Below are positions 1-8,044 of a DNA stretch of 13,744 nt, piece by piece. This DNA comes from Spirochaetaceae bacterium (GTDB lineage: Bacteria > Spirochaetota > Spirochaetia > Treponematales > Breznakiellaceae): positions 1 through 13,744 of the forward strand of contig JAITGJ010000196.1 of the NCBI GenBank assembly GCA_031280705.1. The letters run 5' to 3'. The position numbers were made by a program, and so were the translations under genes. Positions within the stretch are counted from its first letter, which is position 1. Every line of letters starts with the position of its first letter. The notes under the pieces are model-generated. The model was not told the DNA's origin. It did not search any database and was given only the letters and a program-made list of their open reading frames with translations.

Positions 1-21
1 GCCGGCGGCGTCCGGCAGAGG

Positions 22-711
22 CTACCGGCTCCGCGTTACGCCGCGCCGTTCGCAGTGGGCCGTCATCACACAGCGGGAACACCAGGGGCTTGTGGGGCGG
101 CAGAGCTGCTGTCCGTAAAATACGAGCAGTTTATTGATCCGCTGCCAGTACTTCCGGGGCAGCAGTTCCCGCAGGGTCATTTCCGTTTCTTCCGGCGTGG
201 CCGTACCGGTTTCGCCGAGCCAGCCCGCGCGGTTTGAGATGCGGTGCACGTGGACATCAACACAAATGGCATCAATTTGGAAGGCTTCTGACAGTACCAG
301 ATTCGCGGTTTTTCTTCCCACGCCCGGAAGCGCGAGCAGAGCGTCCATATCCTGAGGGACGCGGCCCCGGTATTCCGCGATAAGAATGTCCGCGATTTTT
401 TTGAGACTTTCCGCCTTGGTCCGGTAAAAACCAACGGGGTAGATAATGTCCGCGATTTCCGCCGCCGGCCGCTCAGCAAGGCTTTTCATGTCCGGGTATT
501 TTTCAAGGAGCCGCCGGGACGCGGCAAGTGTGGTGTCATCCTTGGTACGGAGGCTGAGGATGGTTGAGGCGAGCACCGCCCAGGGGTCTTCGTGGTAGTG
601 TTCGGCGATGGTGCTTACGGCGGGGTCCTCTCCGTCATCGTGTTCCGCGAGCCACGCTGCGCGCCATTTTTCAAGCGCGGCAAAAATACGGTCCCATGCG
701 GTGGTTTTCAT
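22..711 (-). CDS. nth: Endonuclease III (DNA glycosylase/AP lyase)
   Basis: This is a base-excision repair enzyme that removes oxidised pyrimidines and nicks the abasic site. The 229 residues match the usual family length. The helix-hairpin-helix reads LPGVGRKTA at about 128-136, with K134 as the expected catalytic lysine. D152 in VDVHVHR is the expected catalytic aspartate. Four cysteines (204, 211, 214, 220) have the C-x6-C-x2-C-x5-C spacing of the family's 4Fe-4S cluster. The early motif SLRTKDDT differs from E. coli SAQATD and looks more like archaeal/Thermus-type Nth (family knowledge). The ATG has AAGGGG a few bases upstream and lies 12 bases after the ispDF stop, so it is probably the last gene of the minus-strand operon. 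A small GCCGG/CCGGC hairpin (1-16) follows the stop but has no T tract. Confidence 0.96.
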   Translation of the reverse strand: MKTTAWDRIFAALEKWRAAWLAEHDDGEDPAVSTIAEHYHEDPWAVLASTILSLRTKDDTTLAASRRLLEKYPDMKSLAERPAAEIADIIYPVGFYRTKAESLKKIADILIAEYRGRVPQDMDALLALPGVGRKTANLVLSEAFQIDAICVDVHVHRISNRAGWLGETGTATPEETEMTLRELLPRKYWQRINKLLVFYGQQLCRPTSPWCSRCVMTAHCERRGVTRSR

Positions 712-723
712 GATTCCCCTTCA

Positions 724-2025
724 TTATGAATTTTTCGCAAACAGTAACGCTGTCGCCAGCGTTTCTACCGCGCGGCCCTGCCCGGTTTGGCCAAAGCCTT
801 CGTTCGTTTTTCCCTTGACAAAGATGCGCGCCGCGTCCGTCTCCAGCGCCAGGGCGAGGGACGCGCGTATGTGTTCCCGCCAGGGGAGAATTTTCGGCGC
901 TTCGCAGATGACCACGCAGTCAAGATTGCCCAGCGTGAACCCCCGCGCGCGCACGGCGCGCCAGGCCGTTTTGAGCAGTTCCATGGAGTCCGCGTCCCGG
1001 TAACGCGCGTCCCGGTCCGGAAACAGTTCGCCGATGTCGCCCGCGGCCGCCGCGCCGAGGAGCGCGTCGATGACGGCGTGGGTAAGCGCGTCCCCGTCTG
1101 AATGGCCCGCTTCGCCCCGCGTGAACGGGATCACGACGCCGCCGAGCAGAAAGCGCCGCCCGGCAACCAGGGGATGGATGTCCCGCCCGGTTCCCACGCG
1201 GGGCACGCCGCCTTCGCCGTCCCGTTCCGCTCCCGGCGCGGCAAGGTCTTCGGGAAAGGTTATTTTCCGGTTGCGGGGCGAACCGGGAACAATGGCCGCC
1301 GCGCCCCCGTATATTCCCCACACCTCCGCGTCATCGGTATACCTGTTTTCGCCGTCCGCCGTCTGTTGCGCCGCGCTCTGGGCTGCCCGGTGGGCTGCCC
1401 TGTGGGCTTCGAGGATGTCCGGCCAGATGAACGCCTGCGGGGTCTGGGCCGCGCCGATACGGTCCCGTTTAAGGTGGGTTTTGATAAAGCCGCCCTCGTG
1501 CTCTTTGGGGGTTTCGCTCAAGGGCGAGAGGGGTATGGCCGCGCCATGCCGGAGCGCCGCGCCGGTAACCCGCTCGATCAGGTCCCGGTCAACCCAGGGA
1601 CGCGCGCCGTCGTGTATCAGGACGGCGCCGGGCGCGGGGCCGTCCCGCGCGGCAAGGGCTTCGAGGGCCCGGTGCACCGACTCGCGGCGGGTTTCACCGC
1701 CCGGTACGGTTATAAGAGCGGGCGATGCCCGGTCCGGTATCGCCGGGAGCGCGGCGCGGAGGGCCTCTTCGCCGTGGGCCGGCGCGCCGTGGCCGTAACC
1801 GCTGCCGCCGGTCCCCGCAGGGGCGGGGGGGTAGGTGATCACGATGGCGTCCACGCCCGGGACGGCGGCAAAGGCGAGGAACGACGCGCCGATCACGGTG
1901 AGGGGCTTGCCCGCCGCGTCATGGCGTCCGTCAAGCGCGCGGTATTCCTTTTTGACGCCGCCCATGCGCCGGGACGCGCCTGCGGCGGTAATAATAACGG
2001 CGATGCGGGGTTGATCGTTCATCAT
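724..2025 (-). CDS. ispDF: Bifunctional IspD/IspF of the MEP isoprenoid pathway
   Basis: One 433-residue chain carries two non-consecutive MEP-pathway enzymes. IspD (about 5-262) transfers CMP to methylerythritol 4-phosphate. It shows AAGASRRMG at 14-22, a KKEY version of the PKQY lysine motif at 25-28, GGETRRESV at 109-117 and IHDGARP at 137-143. IspF (about 275-433) forms the cyclic diphosphate. It shows the metal ligands D282 and H284 in GTGRDIH and H316 in GHSDGDALTH, then DALLGAA, GDIGELFPD and a C-terminal TGQGR. Fusion of the two is known in T. pallidum and some proteobacteria. The IspD half has Gly/Ala-rich insertions near residues 66-86 and 206-222, probably surface loops. Two adjacent ATGs are possible (2025 or 2022), and the Shine-Dalgarno is weak. 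The gene starts 23 bases after carD, so translation may be coupled. Confidence 0.96.
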   Translation of the reverse strand: MMNDQPRIAVIITAAGASRRMGGVKKEYRALDGRHDAAGKPLTVIGASFLAFAAVPGVDAIVITYPPAPAGTGGSGYGHGAPAHGEEALRAALPAIPDRASPALITVPGGETRRESVHRALEALAARDGPAPGAVLIHDGARPWVDRDLIERVTGAALRHGAAIPLSPLSETPKEHEGGFIKTHLKRDRIGAAQTPQAFIWPDILEAHRAAHRAAQSAAQQTADGENRYTDDAEVWGIYGGAAAIVPGSPRNRKITFPEDLAAPGAERDGEGGVPRVGTGRDIHPLVAGRRFLLGGVVIPFTRGEAGHSDGDALTHAVIDALLGAAAAGDIGELFPDRDARYRDADSMELLKTAWRAVRARGFTLGNLDCVVICEAPKILPWREHIRASLALALETDAARIFVKGKTNEGFGQTGQGRAVETLATALLFAKNS

Positions 2026-2048
2026 GCACTCGGCGCGGCGGTGTCCGC

Positions 2049-2558
2049 TTAACGGGATTCCAGGCGGGAAAAAATCATCGTTTCAACTTCTTCCCGGGGT
2101 ATGTTGAGGGAATAGGCCACTTCGTCTTCCAGCAGTTTCAGCGCGGAGTCGTACAGTTTCCGTTCCAGAATGGGGAGTTCTTTTACCTTGCTCCGGTGGT
2201 ACAGGGAGCGGACAATGGCGGCGATGTCGATAACGCTGCCCTTTTTGAGGAGATCCAGATTCATCTGGTAACGGAGTTTCCAGTCCGAGGGGATGGGATC
2301 AAATTCCTCACCGATAAATTCCAGCGCTCCGCGCGCCTCGTCCTGGGGCACGATGGCGCGGATGCCGAGATCGCCCGCCCGGTCAACGGGAACCATGATC
2401 GTCATGTCCGAAACTTCAAGATAAATCTCATAGTAGGGGATTTTCTGGTTTTTGAAGTCTTTTTCGATGATGGCCCGGATCACGCCGACGCCCTGACTGG
2501 GATATACAACCTGTTGATCAACCGCGAAAGGCTGCGGGGCGCCTGTTACCTCATCCAT
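2049..2558 (-). CDS. carD: CarD-family RNA polymerase-binding transcription regulator
   Basis: CarD proteins bind the RNA polymerase beta subunit and stabilise the open promoter complex. From the chosen start the protein has 169 residues. The N-terminal Tudor-like RNAP-interaction domain begins FAVDQQVVYPSQGVGVI (11-27), with a typical VPVDRAGDLGIR at 56-67. The helical C-terminal half begins PSDWKLRYQMN. Its W93 aligns with the tryptophan that mycobacterial CarD wedges into the upstream edge of the bubble (W85 in M. tuberculosis). I chose the ATG at 2558 because GAGGCGG stands just upstream of it. A longer reading frame starting at 2609 would lie inside the preceding gene and has a non-conserved Pro/Gly-rich start. 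The gene overlaps the end of the binding-protein gene by 13 bases, which suggests coupled translation. ispDF follows. Confidence 0.94.
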   Translation of the reverse strand: MDEVTGAPQPFAVDQQVVYPSQGVGVIRAIIEKDFKNQKIPYYEIYLEVSDMTIMVPVDRAGDLGIRAIVPQDEARGALEFIGEEFDPIPSDWKLRYQMNLDLLKKGSVIDIAAIVRSLYHRSKVKELPILERKLYDSALKLLEDEVAYSLNIPREEVETMIFSRLESR

Positions 2559-4315
2559 AATTCCGCCTCGTTGTGGGTATGCATGGTTACTCCCGGCAGG
2601 GGCCGCCACGCCTTAAATGAAAGATACTTGAAGGGATGAATGTCAAGGGCATTGGGAAACCATCCGTCCACTTCGGTAAGGCTGATGAGGTTTACCGCCG
2701 CGCCAAACGATATGGGGAGCACCGCGCCCCGCTCAAGGAGCAGCGTTTCCGCCTCCGCGAGCGTTTTCCAGCGTTTGTCGCCCTCTTCGGTCATGGAACG
2801 GTCCATCAACACTTCATAATCGGGGTCATGGTAGCCCGCGTCGTTCAGGTTCGAGTCGCGCCGCCACATTTGGAGAAACGAATACGGGTCCGCAAAATCG
2901 CCTATCCAGGTGGTGGAACCCACGTCGTAATCGGGAAGGCGGAGGGCGTCAAAGTAGCGCCCGTAGGGAACAATATCCATGCGGGAGCGGACGCCCAGCT
3001 CTGAAAACCACGCGGCGGCCATAATGCCCGCGATCCGCGCCGCGTCTTCGGAAGGGGTTATCCGTATGACAAGTTCCGGCAGTCCTTCGCCGCCGGGATA
3101 CCCCGCCTCGGCGAGGAGCCGCCGCCCCAGGCCGCTGTCCGTTTCCTCAAAACCGTTCACTGCGGGGTAGCCCGGTATGGGATAAATCAGGGTTTTGGCG
3201 GGTAAAAAAATGCCCTCCCTGAGCGCCGCCCAGGGTACGGTAACGGCGAGCGCCCTGCGGAGCCGGGGATCCTGCCAGGGGGCGCGGACCGAGCGGATAA
3301 AGTAATAGTGAGTAGCGAAAATTTCGTTTACCATGATGCCGCTCCGGTCCGTGATCAGATCGGGGTTGACGCTTCCGGCGACCCACCGGGCCGCCCCGGA
3401 ATTCCAGTAATGGGTGGGTTCGTTCTCGTCTTCGGTGTAGCGCACCACCAGCCGGGAAAGGGCGACCTTTTCCGCGTCCCAGTACTGTTCGTTTTTCGCC
3501 AGCGTGAGCACCGTTTCACCGCGTTCCTCCCGCGCCGATTCCAGACGGAAGGGGCCGTTCACCGCGAGCGGCGCGGAAGCGTCCCAGTTCCGGCTGCGGA
3601 GCAGGGACGGATGCACGGGATAAAACGAATGGTGACAGAGCATATAGGGGAAAAACGCCGCCGGGGAGTTCAGGGTTACTTCCAGCGTCCGGTCATTTAC
3701 CGCGCGGATGCCCACTTTGGCCGCGTTGGTGAGGGAGCCGAGCCGGTATTCCTTCGCGTTGGCGATTACGTCAAAAAGCGAGGAGTAGGGGGAGTCCCGC
3801 TCCGCGAGCAGGGAAAGCCAGGTGTCCCGGAAATCCTGCGCCCGCACGGGATCCCCGTTTGAGTAGCGGGCATCTTCCCGGATAAAAAACGTCCAGGTTT
3901 TTTTGTCTTCAGAAAGCCGCCAGTCCCGGGCCGCGGCGGGAACCGGCGCCATGCTCGCCGGATGGTAGGAAAAAAGCCCTTCGTGCAGGGCCGTGGCAAG
4001 CTGGGCCTCGCTCGATATATACACGATGCGGGGGTCGAGCCGGGGAAAGCCGCCGTAAAACACCACGGTAAATTCCTCCCGGTTTTCCACGCCGGGGCGT
4101 ATCTCCGCGTAGCGCGGGGCGGCGTTTTCCGCGCCGGGCGCGGCGCTTCCCGCCTCCGGCCCGCCCGCGCAGGAAAACAGCGGGAAAATCAGCGCAAGGG
4201 CGGCGCACAACATAACGCCCCCCACGGTCCCGTCCCGTTTGGCGAAACCGGATATGACGGCCCCCCGGACCGTGCCGTTTTGAGAGCGGCTTCGGCGCGC
4301 CGGGTTAGTATTCAT
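2546..4315 (-). CDS. Oligopeptide-type ABC transporter substrate-binding lipoprotein (SBP family 5)
   Basis: This is an extracytoplasmic solute-binding protein of the OppA/DppA type, 589 residues from the chosen start. A hydrophobic segment ending LIFPLFSC gives a lipobox with C49 as the lipidated cysteine. The family's landmarks follow in order: ALHEGLFSYHP; WTFFIREDARYSNGDPV with AQDFRDTW; NGPFRLES; a YWDAEKV segment; and, near the end, TWIGDFADPYSFLQMW. No permease or ATPase gene is near, so it is an orphan that must share a transporter or act as a sensor or chaperone. An ATG at 4330 overlaps the upstream stop as ATGA. I prefer 4315 because GGGAGG lies 5 bases ahead of it. The region before the hydrophobic core is long (about 33 residues) for a lipoprotein signal. 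Substrate is unknown; peptides are the default guess. Confidence 0.9.
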   Translation of the reverse strand: MNTNPARRSRSQNGTVRGAVISGFAKRDGTVGGVMLCAALALIFPLFSCAGGPEAGSAAPGAENAAPRYAEIRPGVENREEFTVVFYGGFPRLDPRIVYISSEAQLATALHEGLFSYHPASMAPVPAAARDWRLSEDKKTWTFFIREDARYSNGDPVRAQDFRDTWLSLLAERDSPYSSLFDVIANAKEYRLGSLTNAAKVGIRAVNDRTLEVTLNSPAAFFPYMLCHHSFYPVHPSLLRSRNWDASAPLAVNGPFRLESAREERGETVLTLAKNEQYWDAEKVALSRLVVRYTEDENEPTHYWNSGAARWVAGSVNPDLITDRSGIMVNEIFATHYYFIRSVRAPWQDPRLRRALAVTVPWAALREGIFLPAKTLIYPIPGYPAVNGFEETDSGLGRRLLAEAGYPGGEGLPELVIRITPSEDAARIAGIMAAAWFSELGVRSRMDIVPYGRYFDALRLPDYDVGSTTWIGDFADPYSFLQMWRRDSNLNDAGYHDPDYEVLMDRSMTEEGDKRWKTLAEAETLLLERGAVLPISFGAAVNLISLTEVDGWFPNALDIHPFKYLSFKAWRPLPGVTMHTHNEAELWMR

Positions 4316-4326
4316 GGGAACCTCCC

Positions 4327-5727
4327 TCATGTTTCGGTTTCAATGCCCATGCGTTTGAACTGTGCGGCTTCTTCTTTCTGGGCAATGTAGTCATACCGCT
4401 TTTGGTTCGCTTTGACAATCGCGTTTTTTATCGTAGACAGCTCCGGCTTGATTCCCTTGATCTTGTCCCGGTCGGCGCTGTCCGCCGCGGCCTTGAAATA
4501 ATCGTCCAGCGCGGACAGTATTTTATGCTGATTCTGCACGTCCCGGATATAACGCTCCAGAATATCCTGGAGTTTGGCTTCTTCCATCCCCTCAAGTTTG
4601 GAAACCGCGAGGCCCCGGGTGCTGACGTTAAACAGGGTTTTGATCCGCTGATCCAGATTGCTCCGGAAGGTGTTGAACACAACCTTGTCCTTGACCGTAA
4701 CCCCCCGCGCGGCGTCCACATATTCGATGTCGTACACGGCGCTTTCCGGTTCCCGGTTCATTACCTGGGCGACAATGGTGCGCAGCTTTTCCCAAAAACC
4801 TTTCCGCCGGTTCGCCAGAATCTCCGCGTTTTCGTCAAGTTTGGGCAGAATATCCGTAAAGGTGGCGGACACCGAACCGATGGCAAAAAGCCCTTCGATC
4901 AGGAACGATTTGAAAGAAACCGGCGCTTTCGCCTGTTTGGGTTTTCCCCCGTCCAGCGCGGCGAGAAGTTTCTGGAGGATCTTTTCCCGCTGCGCCGCGC
5001 CTTCCTTTGTGTAATCCTCTTTTGCCACTTCCGCGGCAAGCTCCGCGTAGAAGATTTTCCCCGGGTGGGCCTGGGCGTATTTTTTCTTCATGCCGGCGGG
5101 ATTTGCGTCGGCTTCTTTCAGATCCGCAGAGGCCGCCCGGAGTTCCGCCTTGTACGCCTCGCGGTTGTAATCGTTTATGTCCCTGAGATAATTAAAAATT
5201 ACCGGCGACGATTTTTCCAGAACCGAAAGCGCGTCCCCGATGATCGTTACGGAAAGTTGATCCGACTGATTTTTCGCCTGCGTGATCGTTTCGATCATGC
5301 CGTTGGTATTGGACGTTGACGCCGCGTCCGGCGAAAAATGCACCCAGTCAATGTATTTGATCAGTCCCAGAATGCGCTTGATCTTTTCCAGCCCCATATT
5401 GTCAAGGCTGAACTGATAAAAGTTGACCAGAAAATCGAGCTGGTTGTCAAATTCCGCAAGCCGGAGGCCGAGCTGTTCGGGCCGTTCGGCCTCGGTAAAA
5501 GACGCCGTATTGGGCACCTTGATGTCCGCGACCTTGGCCTCGCTCTTGTACGGGTCTTCCTTGATCAGTTTCTTTTTAAGGATGAGTGAATAGATCGAGT
5601 AGAATGCGTTGTGAAAAGCTCTGAACTCTTCCTTGAGCTTGGGTAATGCCTCCCGCTCAAGCCATGCCGCCCTGGCGTTCAGGGCTTCATTCATTTTTGT
5701 CCGAAATTCCGCTAATTCCATCATCAT
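4327..5727 (-). CDS. Conserved-looking 466-residue protein of unknown function, helical
   Basis: I do not recognise this protein. It is mostly charged and helical, with coiled-coil-like stretches near the start (a Leu/Glu/Lys-rich run around EREALPKLKEEF) and at the end (AQKEEAAQFKRMG). There is no signal peptide or clear membrane span. One moderately hydrophobic patch, SFLIEGLFAIGSVSA, lies in the middle. The composition is normal for a cytoplasmic protein and it looks under selection: even amino-acid usage and no low-complexity runs. Three consecutive ATGs (5727, 5724, 5721) open the frame, and another ATG lies at 5694. The reading frame extends to 5757 only through AT-rich promoter-like sequence. 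There is no Shine-Dalgarno ahead of the ATG triplet. Its stop overlaps an ATG of the binding-protein frame (ATGA), so it is probably the first gene of the minus-strand operon. It could be a treponeme-specific family, but I cannot confirm that. Confidence 0.85.
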   Translation of the reverse strand: MMMELAEFRTKMNEALNARAAWLEREALPKLKEEFRAFHNAFYSIYSLILKKKLIKEDPYKSEAKVADIKVPNTASFTEAERPEQLGLRLAEFDNQLDFLVNFYQFSLDNMGLEKIKRILGLIKYIDWVHFSPDAASTSNTNGMIETITQAKNQSDQLSVTIIGDALSVLEKSSPVIFNYLRDINDYNREAYKAELRAASADLKEADANPAGMKKKYAQAHPGKIFYAELAAEVAKEDYTKEGAAQREKILQKLLAALDGGKPKQAKAPVSFKSFLIEGLFAIGSVSATFTDILPKLDENAEILANRRKGFWEKLRTIVAQVMNREPESAVYDIEYVDAARGVTVKDKVVFNTFRSNLDQRIKTLFNVSTRGLAVSKLEGMEEAKLQDILERYIRDVQNQHKILSALDDYFKAAADSADRDKIKGIKPELSTIKNAIVKANQKRYDYIAQKEEAAQFKRMGIETET

Positions 5728-5728
5728 C

Positions 5729-5757
5729 AGTATATAAGTTTTTAATAAGTAAAGCAA
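5729..5757 (-). promoter_or_regulatory. Candidate sigma-70 promoter of the minus-strand operon
   Basis: Read on the minus strand, TTGCTT (5752-5757) and TATACT (5729-5734) are separated by exactly 17 bases. This is an AT-rich island in otherwise GC-rich DNA. The expected transcription start, about 7 bases past the -10 box, falls on the ATG triplet at 5719-5727, so the message would have almost no leader. The -35 box is a weak match (3 of 6), the -10 box a good one (5 of 6). Confidence 0.55.
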
Positions 5758-5786
5758 TCCGGGGAGTCATTGCCATAAGTATCGGT

Positions 5787-6641
5787 ATGAAACAGCCGAA
5801 AGCGCGCCGCGGCGCCGGGATTGGACGGGTTTTTCCCGTGTTTTTCGCCGCCGTTTTGGGCCTGTTGCTGTCCGGCGGCTGCGCGGAGCCGGTCCTGCCC
5901 GCGCGGTACCGCCCGGTTCCGCCGGAACTCCCCGCGCACTGGCGGCGCGTACTGGGCTCCGGCGCATGGCGCCTCGTGTGGATCGGAAAAACAGGCCGCC
6001 TTGAGTCGGCTTTCGTGCCGCGCGACGCGCCCCTTCCCGATGTTGAGTTTCCCCAAGGCCGCCAAAGTATGATCCTCGCCTGGCCGTGCTGGCCGGAGCG
6101 GCGTCTCGGCGCGGAGACCATGCGGCCCGCCGGGGCGATCTTCCCCCACGACGCGCACGGCGGAACTATCACGCTGACCTGGGAGGCGGGCGTGGAGGCG
6201 TATTTGTTCCTCCTCATGGCGGCGGTAACGTCCCCGGCGGAAGACGCGGCCGTTTTGGAAACCGCCATACCCGCGAAAAACCGTGCCTGGAATTTCGACT
6301 GGCCCCGGTTCCGCGCCCTTCTTGCCGGAGCGGACATCCCGGAAACGGTCCGGGAGGACCCCTGGCGCGTTGATTGGCCGTATGTCGCCCAAAAAACCAT
6401 CGTTTCGGGATTTGACCGGCGGCGGATCAAGGTTGCCACCGTGGGGTATACGGCGCTCGAAATTACCCTGCCGGCCGGCGGCCCCTGGTTCGGGCCTTCG
6501 CCCTTTTCCGCCGTATATGACTGGCGCGCGGGCGACCGGGTGACGATCAATGCCGGGCAGGCGGTGGAAACGCTGATCGCCCCCGGCGGGCAGATGCGGT
6601 ACGGGGGAGGCGTCTGGATATGGATCGCCCATGACGGGTAG
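5787..6641 (+). CDS. Predicted lipoprotein of unknown function
   Basis: This 284-residue protein opens with a basic stretch (KQPKARR), a hydrophobic core (VFPVFFAAVLGLLL) and a lipobox-like LSGGC with C32, so it is probably lipid-anchored. I see no known domain in the mature part. It is rich in Trp, Pro and Gly and ends GGGVWIWIAHDG, which suggests a beta-rich secreted fold. The start is uncertain. The frame is open back to 5646, but the extension overlaps the divergent gene and its promoter, so I take the ATG at 5787, which gives a proper signal peptide. Its ribosome site is poor: GGGGAG at 5761-5766 is some 20 bases away. It is divergent from the operon to its left. A long minus-strand reading frame across this region is a codon-bias shadow. 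Confidence 0.72.
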   Translation: MKQPKARRGAGIGRVFPVFFAAVLGLLLSGGCAEPVLPARYRPVPPELPAHWRRVLGSGAWRLVWIGKTGRLESAFVPRDAPLPDVEFPQGRQSMILAWPCWPERRLGAETMRPAGAIFPHDAHGGTITLTWEAGVEAYLFLLMAAVTSPAEDAAVLETAIPAKNRAWNFDWPRFRALLAGADIPETVREDPWRVDWPYVAQKTIVSGFDRRRIKVATVGYTALEITLPAGGPWFGPSPFSAVYDWRAGDRVTINAGQAVETLIAPGGQMRYGGGVWIWIAHDG

Positions 6642-6761
6642 AATGGAACGCGCCGGAAACCGCGCCGGGCTGTCTCCAACGCGGCCACGCGCCGAACGGT
6701 TCCGGCCAGGTTAGACAGGGGAAGCGCTCCCGCCCGCGCGGTTTCCATCGCGTGGGCGGTA

Positions 6762-6767
6762 TATAAT
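6762..6767 (+). promoter_or_regulatory. Candidate -10 box (TATAAT) for the lipoprotein-DHH pair
   Basis: A perfect TATAAT stands alone in GC-rich intergenic DNA. No good -35 box is seen; TTTCCA at 6742-6747 is the nearest, with only 14 bases between. Transcription would start near 6774, leaving a leader of about 20 bases that contains the GGGGAGG ribosome site at 6781-6787. This agrees with the start chosen at 6794. The rest of 6642-6761 holds nothing I can identify. Confidence 0.5.
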
Positions 6768-6793
6768 TTAGCGCCATCCCGGGGAGGGTGGAA

Positions 6794-8044
6794 ATGCCGG
6801 GACGGCTTTCCGGGGGATGTTCCATGCGGCGCGCGTTTTTTTTTCTGGCCATCGTTCTTGCGGGCTGTTCGCGCCGCGCCGTGCCGGATACCGGCTTGCC
6901 GGCCGCCGGCTTGCCGGAGACCGCGGTGCCGGCCGCCGGGGACGGCTGGCCTTCGCCTGAAAAACTCGTTGCGCTGGTAAGGCCCGGTCCCGCGCCGCTC
7001 TGGTTTGAAACCGGCCCCGGCGGCCCCGCGCGGATCGCCTCCCCGGAGGCGGCCACGCTCGCGCCCTGGACGCCCTGGACACAGGCGTTTTTTGTTGCGG
7101 AAATACTGCCGGACGGGGACCGCCTTGTGATGGCGGTGAACCGGGACGGATTTTTTCTCTGGGTTCCCGCCGGGGGAGCGGGGGAAGAAGCGGGTCTGTA
7201 CCGGATCGATCTTCAAAAAGCATGGGATACCCTTACCGTCGCCGCGCTCGTTCCCGCCGGGGAGGGGACGGCGGCGCTCCTCTACCGGGACACGGTTTTT
7301 GGCGTGGAAAGCGGCGGGCCGTTTTTTCATCAATTTCAGGTTTTGGACCGCCGCGCGTTTACGGTACGGCCGCTTGACGTCCGGGCGTTTACGGACGCCG
7401 GGAACGGCCGGGAGGTCAAGGCGCTCTACCGTGGCCGGGACGGGTTTTGGTATTTCCGGGCCGAACGGGACGGGGAAGAGACCGGCTATTTCCGCTTTGC
7501 GCATTTTTCCTCCTCACCGGAACCGGTGCAATTCGGGGTTTTCAGAAACGCGATGACGCCTTATACTATAGAGGAGGCGCCGTATCCGTTTGATACGGCG
7601 CTTCAGGCGGCGGCGGCGCTGGCCCGGAGCGGGGAATCGCCCCTCGCGCGGGTGGTTTTTGCCGGAGACGCGGCGGAGATCCGCCGGTATGCCGCCGGGG
7701 ACGGCGCGGCTCCCGTGGAACTTGCCGGTTTTTTCGCCGGGGGGATTTCCGGTTCCGGAATGTCCGGCGAAACAACCGGGGCGGTTTACGGGGCGGTGTG
7801 CTATCCCGGCGGGCGGGGCGTGTATCTGGGAGGCGGGCCGGAGGGAATTTCCGCGCGGGAATTTTCCCTGCCCGTTTTGCCGGAAGGTTTCGCGTATACC
7901 CGCCTTGCCCTGGCCGGACGCCGGACGGTTATCGCGGCCTGGGAAGAGCAGGAAAACTGGAACATTGCCGCCGCGGGATTCATGGTAATGACCATGCCGG
8001 ACGGGGAGATGGTTCCGGGAGGAAACGGACGTGAAAAAGAGTGA
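6794..8044 (+). CDS. Predicted lipoprotein of unknown function
   Basis: The protein has 416 residues from this start. The basic, hydrophobic segment RRAFFFLAIVLAGC ends in a lipobox with C25, followed by a flexible Pro/Ala/Gly linker (DNA repeat CCGGCTTGCCGG, twice). The mature part is aromatic and Gly-rich with repeating short beta-like strands, for example RLVMAVNRDGFFLW, GFWYFRAERDG and GAVYGAVCYPGGRG. A beta-propeller-like extracytoplasmic domain is possible but not shown. The ATG at 6794 lies 6 bases after a perfect GGGGAGG. An ATG at 6824 has a shorter, cleaner signal peptide and a poorer GGGGGA site; either could be used. The stop lies inside the next gene (14-base overlap), so it is probably co-expressed with the DHH phosphoesterase. 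I recognise no family. Confidence 0.82.
   Translation: MPGRLSGGCSMRRAFFFLAIVLAGCSRRAVPDTGLPAAGLPETAVPAAGDGWPSPEKLVALVRPGPAPLWFETGPGGPARIASPEAATLAPWTPWTQAFFVAEILPDGDRLVMAVNRDGFFLWVPAGGAGEEAGLYRIDLQKAWDTLTVAALVPAGEGTAALLYRDTVFGVESGGPFFHQFQVLDRRAFTVRPLDVRAFTDAGNGREVKALYRGRDGFWYFRAERDGEETGYFRFAHFSSSPEPVQFGVFRNAMTPYTIEEAPYPFDTALQAAAALARSGESPLARVVFAGDAAEIRRYAAGDGAAPVELAGFFAGGISGSGMSGETTGAVYGAVCYPGGRGVYLGGGPEGISAREFSLPVLPEGFAYTRLALAGRRTVIAAWEEQENWNIAAAGFMVMTMPDGEMVPGGNGREKE

Noticed and set aside
1371..1417. Short GTGGGCTGCCC-like repeats in ispDF
   Set aside because: They encode the Ala/His/Arg-rich loop of IspD and look like ordinary GC-rich slippage in coding sequence, not a mobile or regulatory repeat.
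1102..2052. 316-codon plus-strand frame opposite ispDF
   Set aside because: The opposite strand encodes IspDF with all catalytic motifs. The plus frame gives an Arg/Gly/Ala-rich product with no recognisable feature.
2559..2609. Upstream in-frame start of carD adding 17 residues
   Set aside because: The extension lies inside the binding-protein gene, is not like CarD N-termini, and the ATG at 2558 has a good GAGGCGG site.
5687..7504. 605-codon open frame on the minus strand
   Set aside because: It runs antisense through two lipoprotein genes that have signal peptides. Its product is Arg/Pro-rich without domains, typical of a shadow frame in GC-rich DNA.
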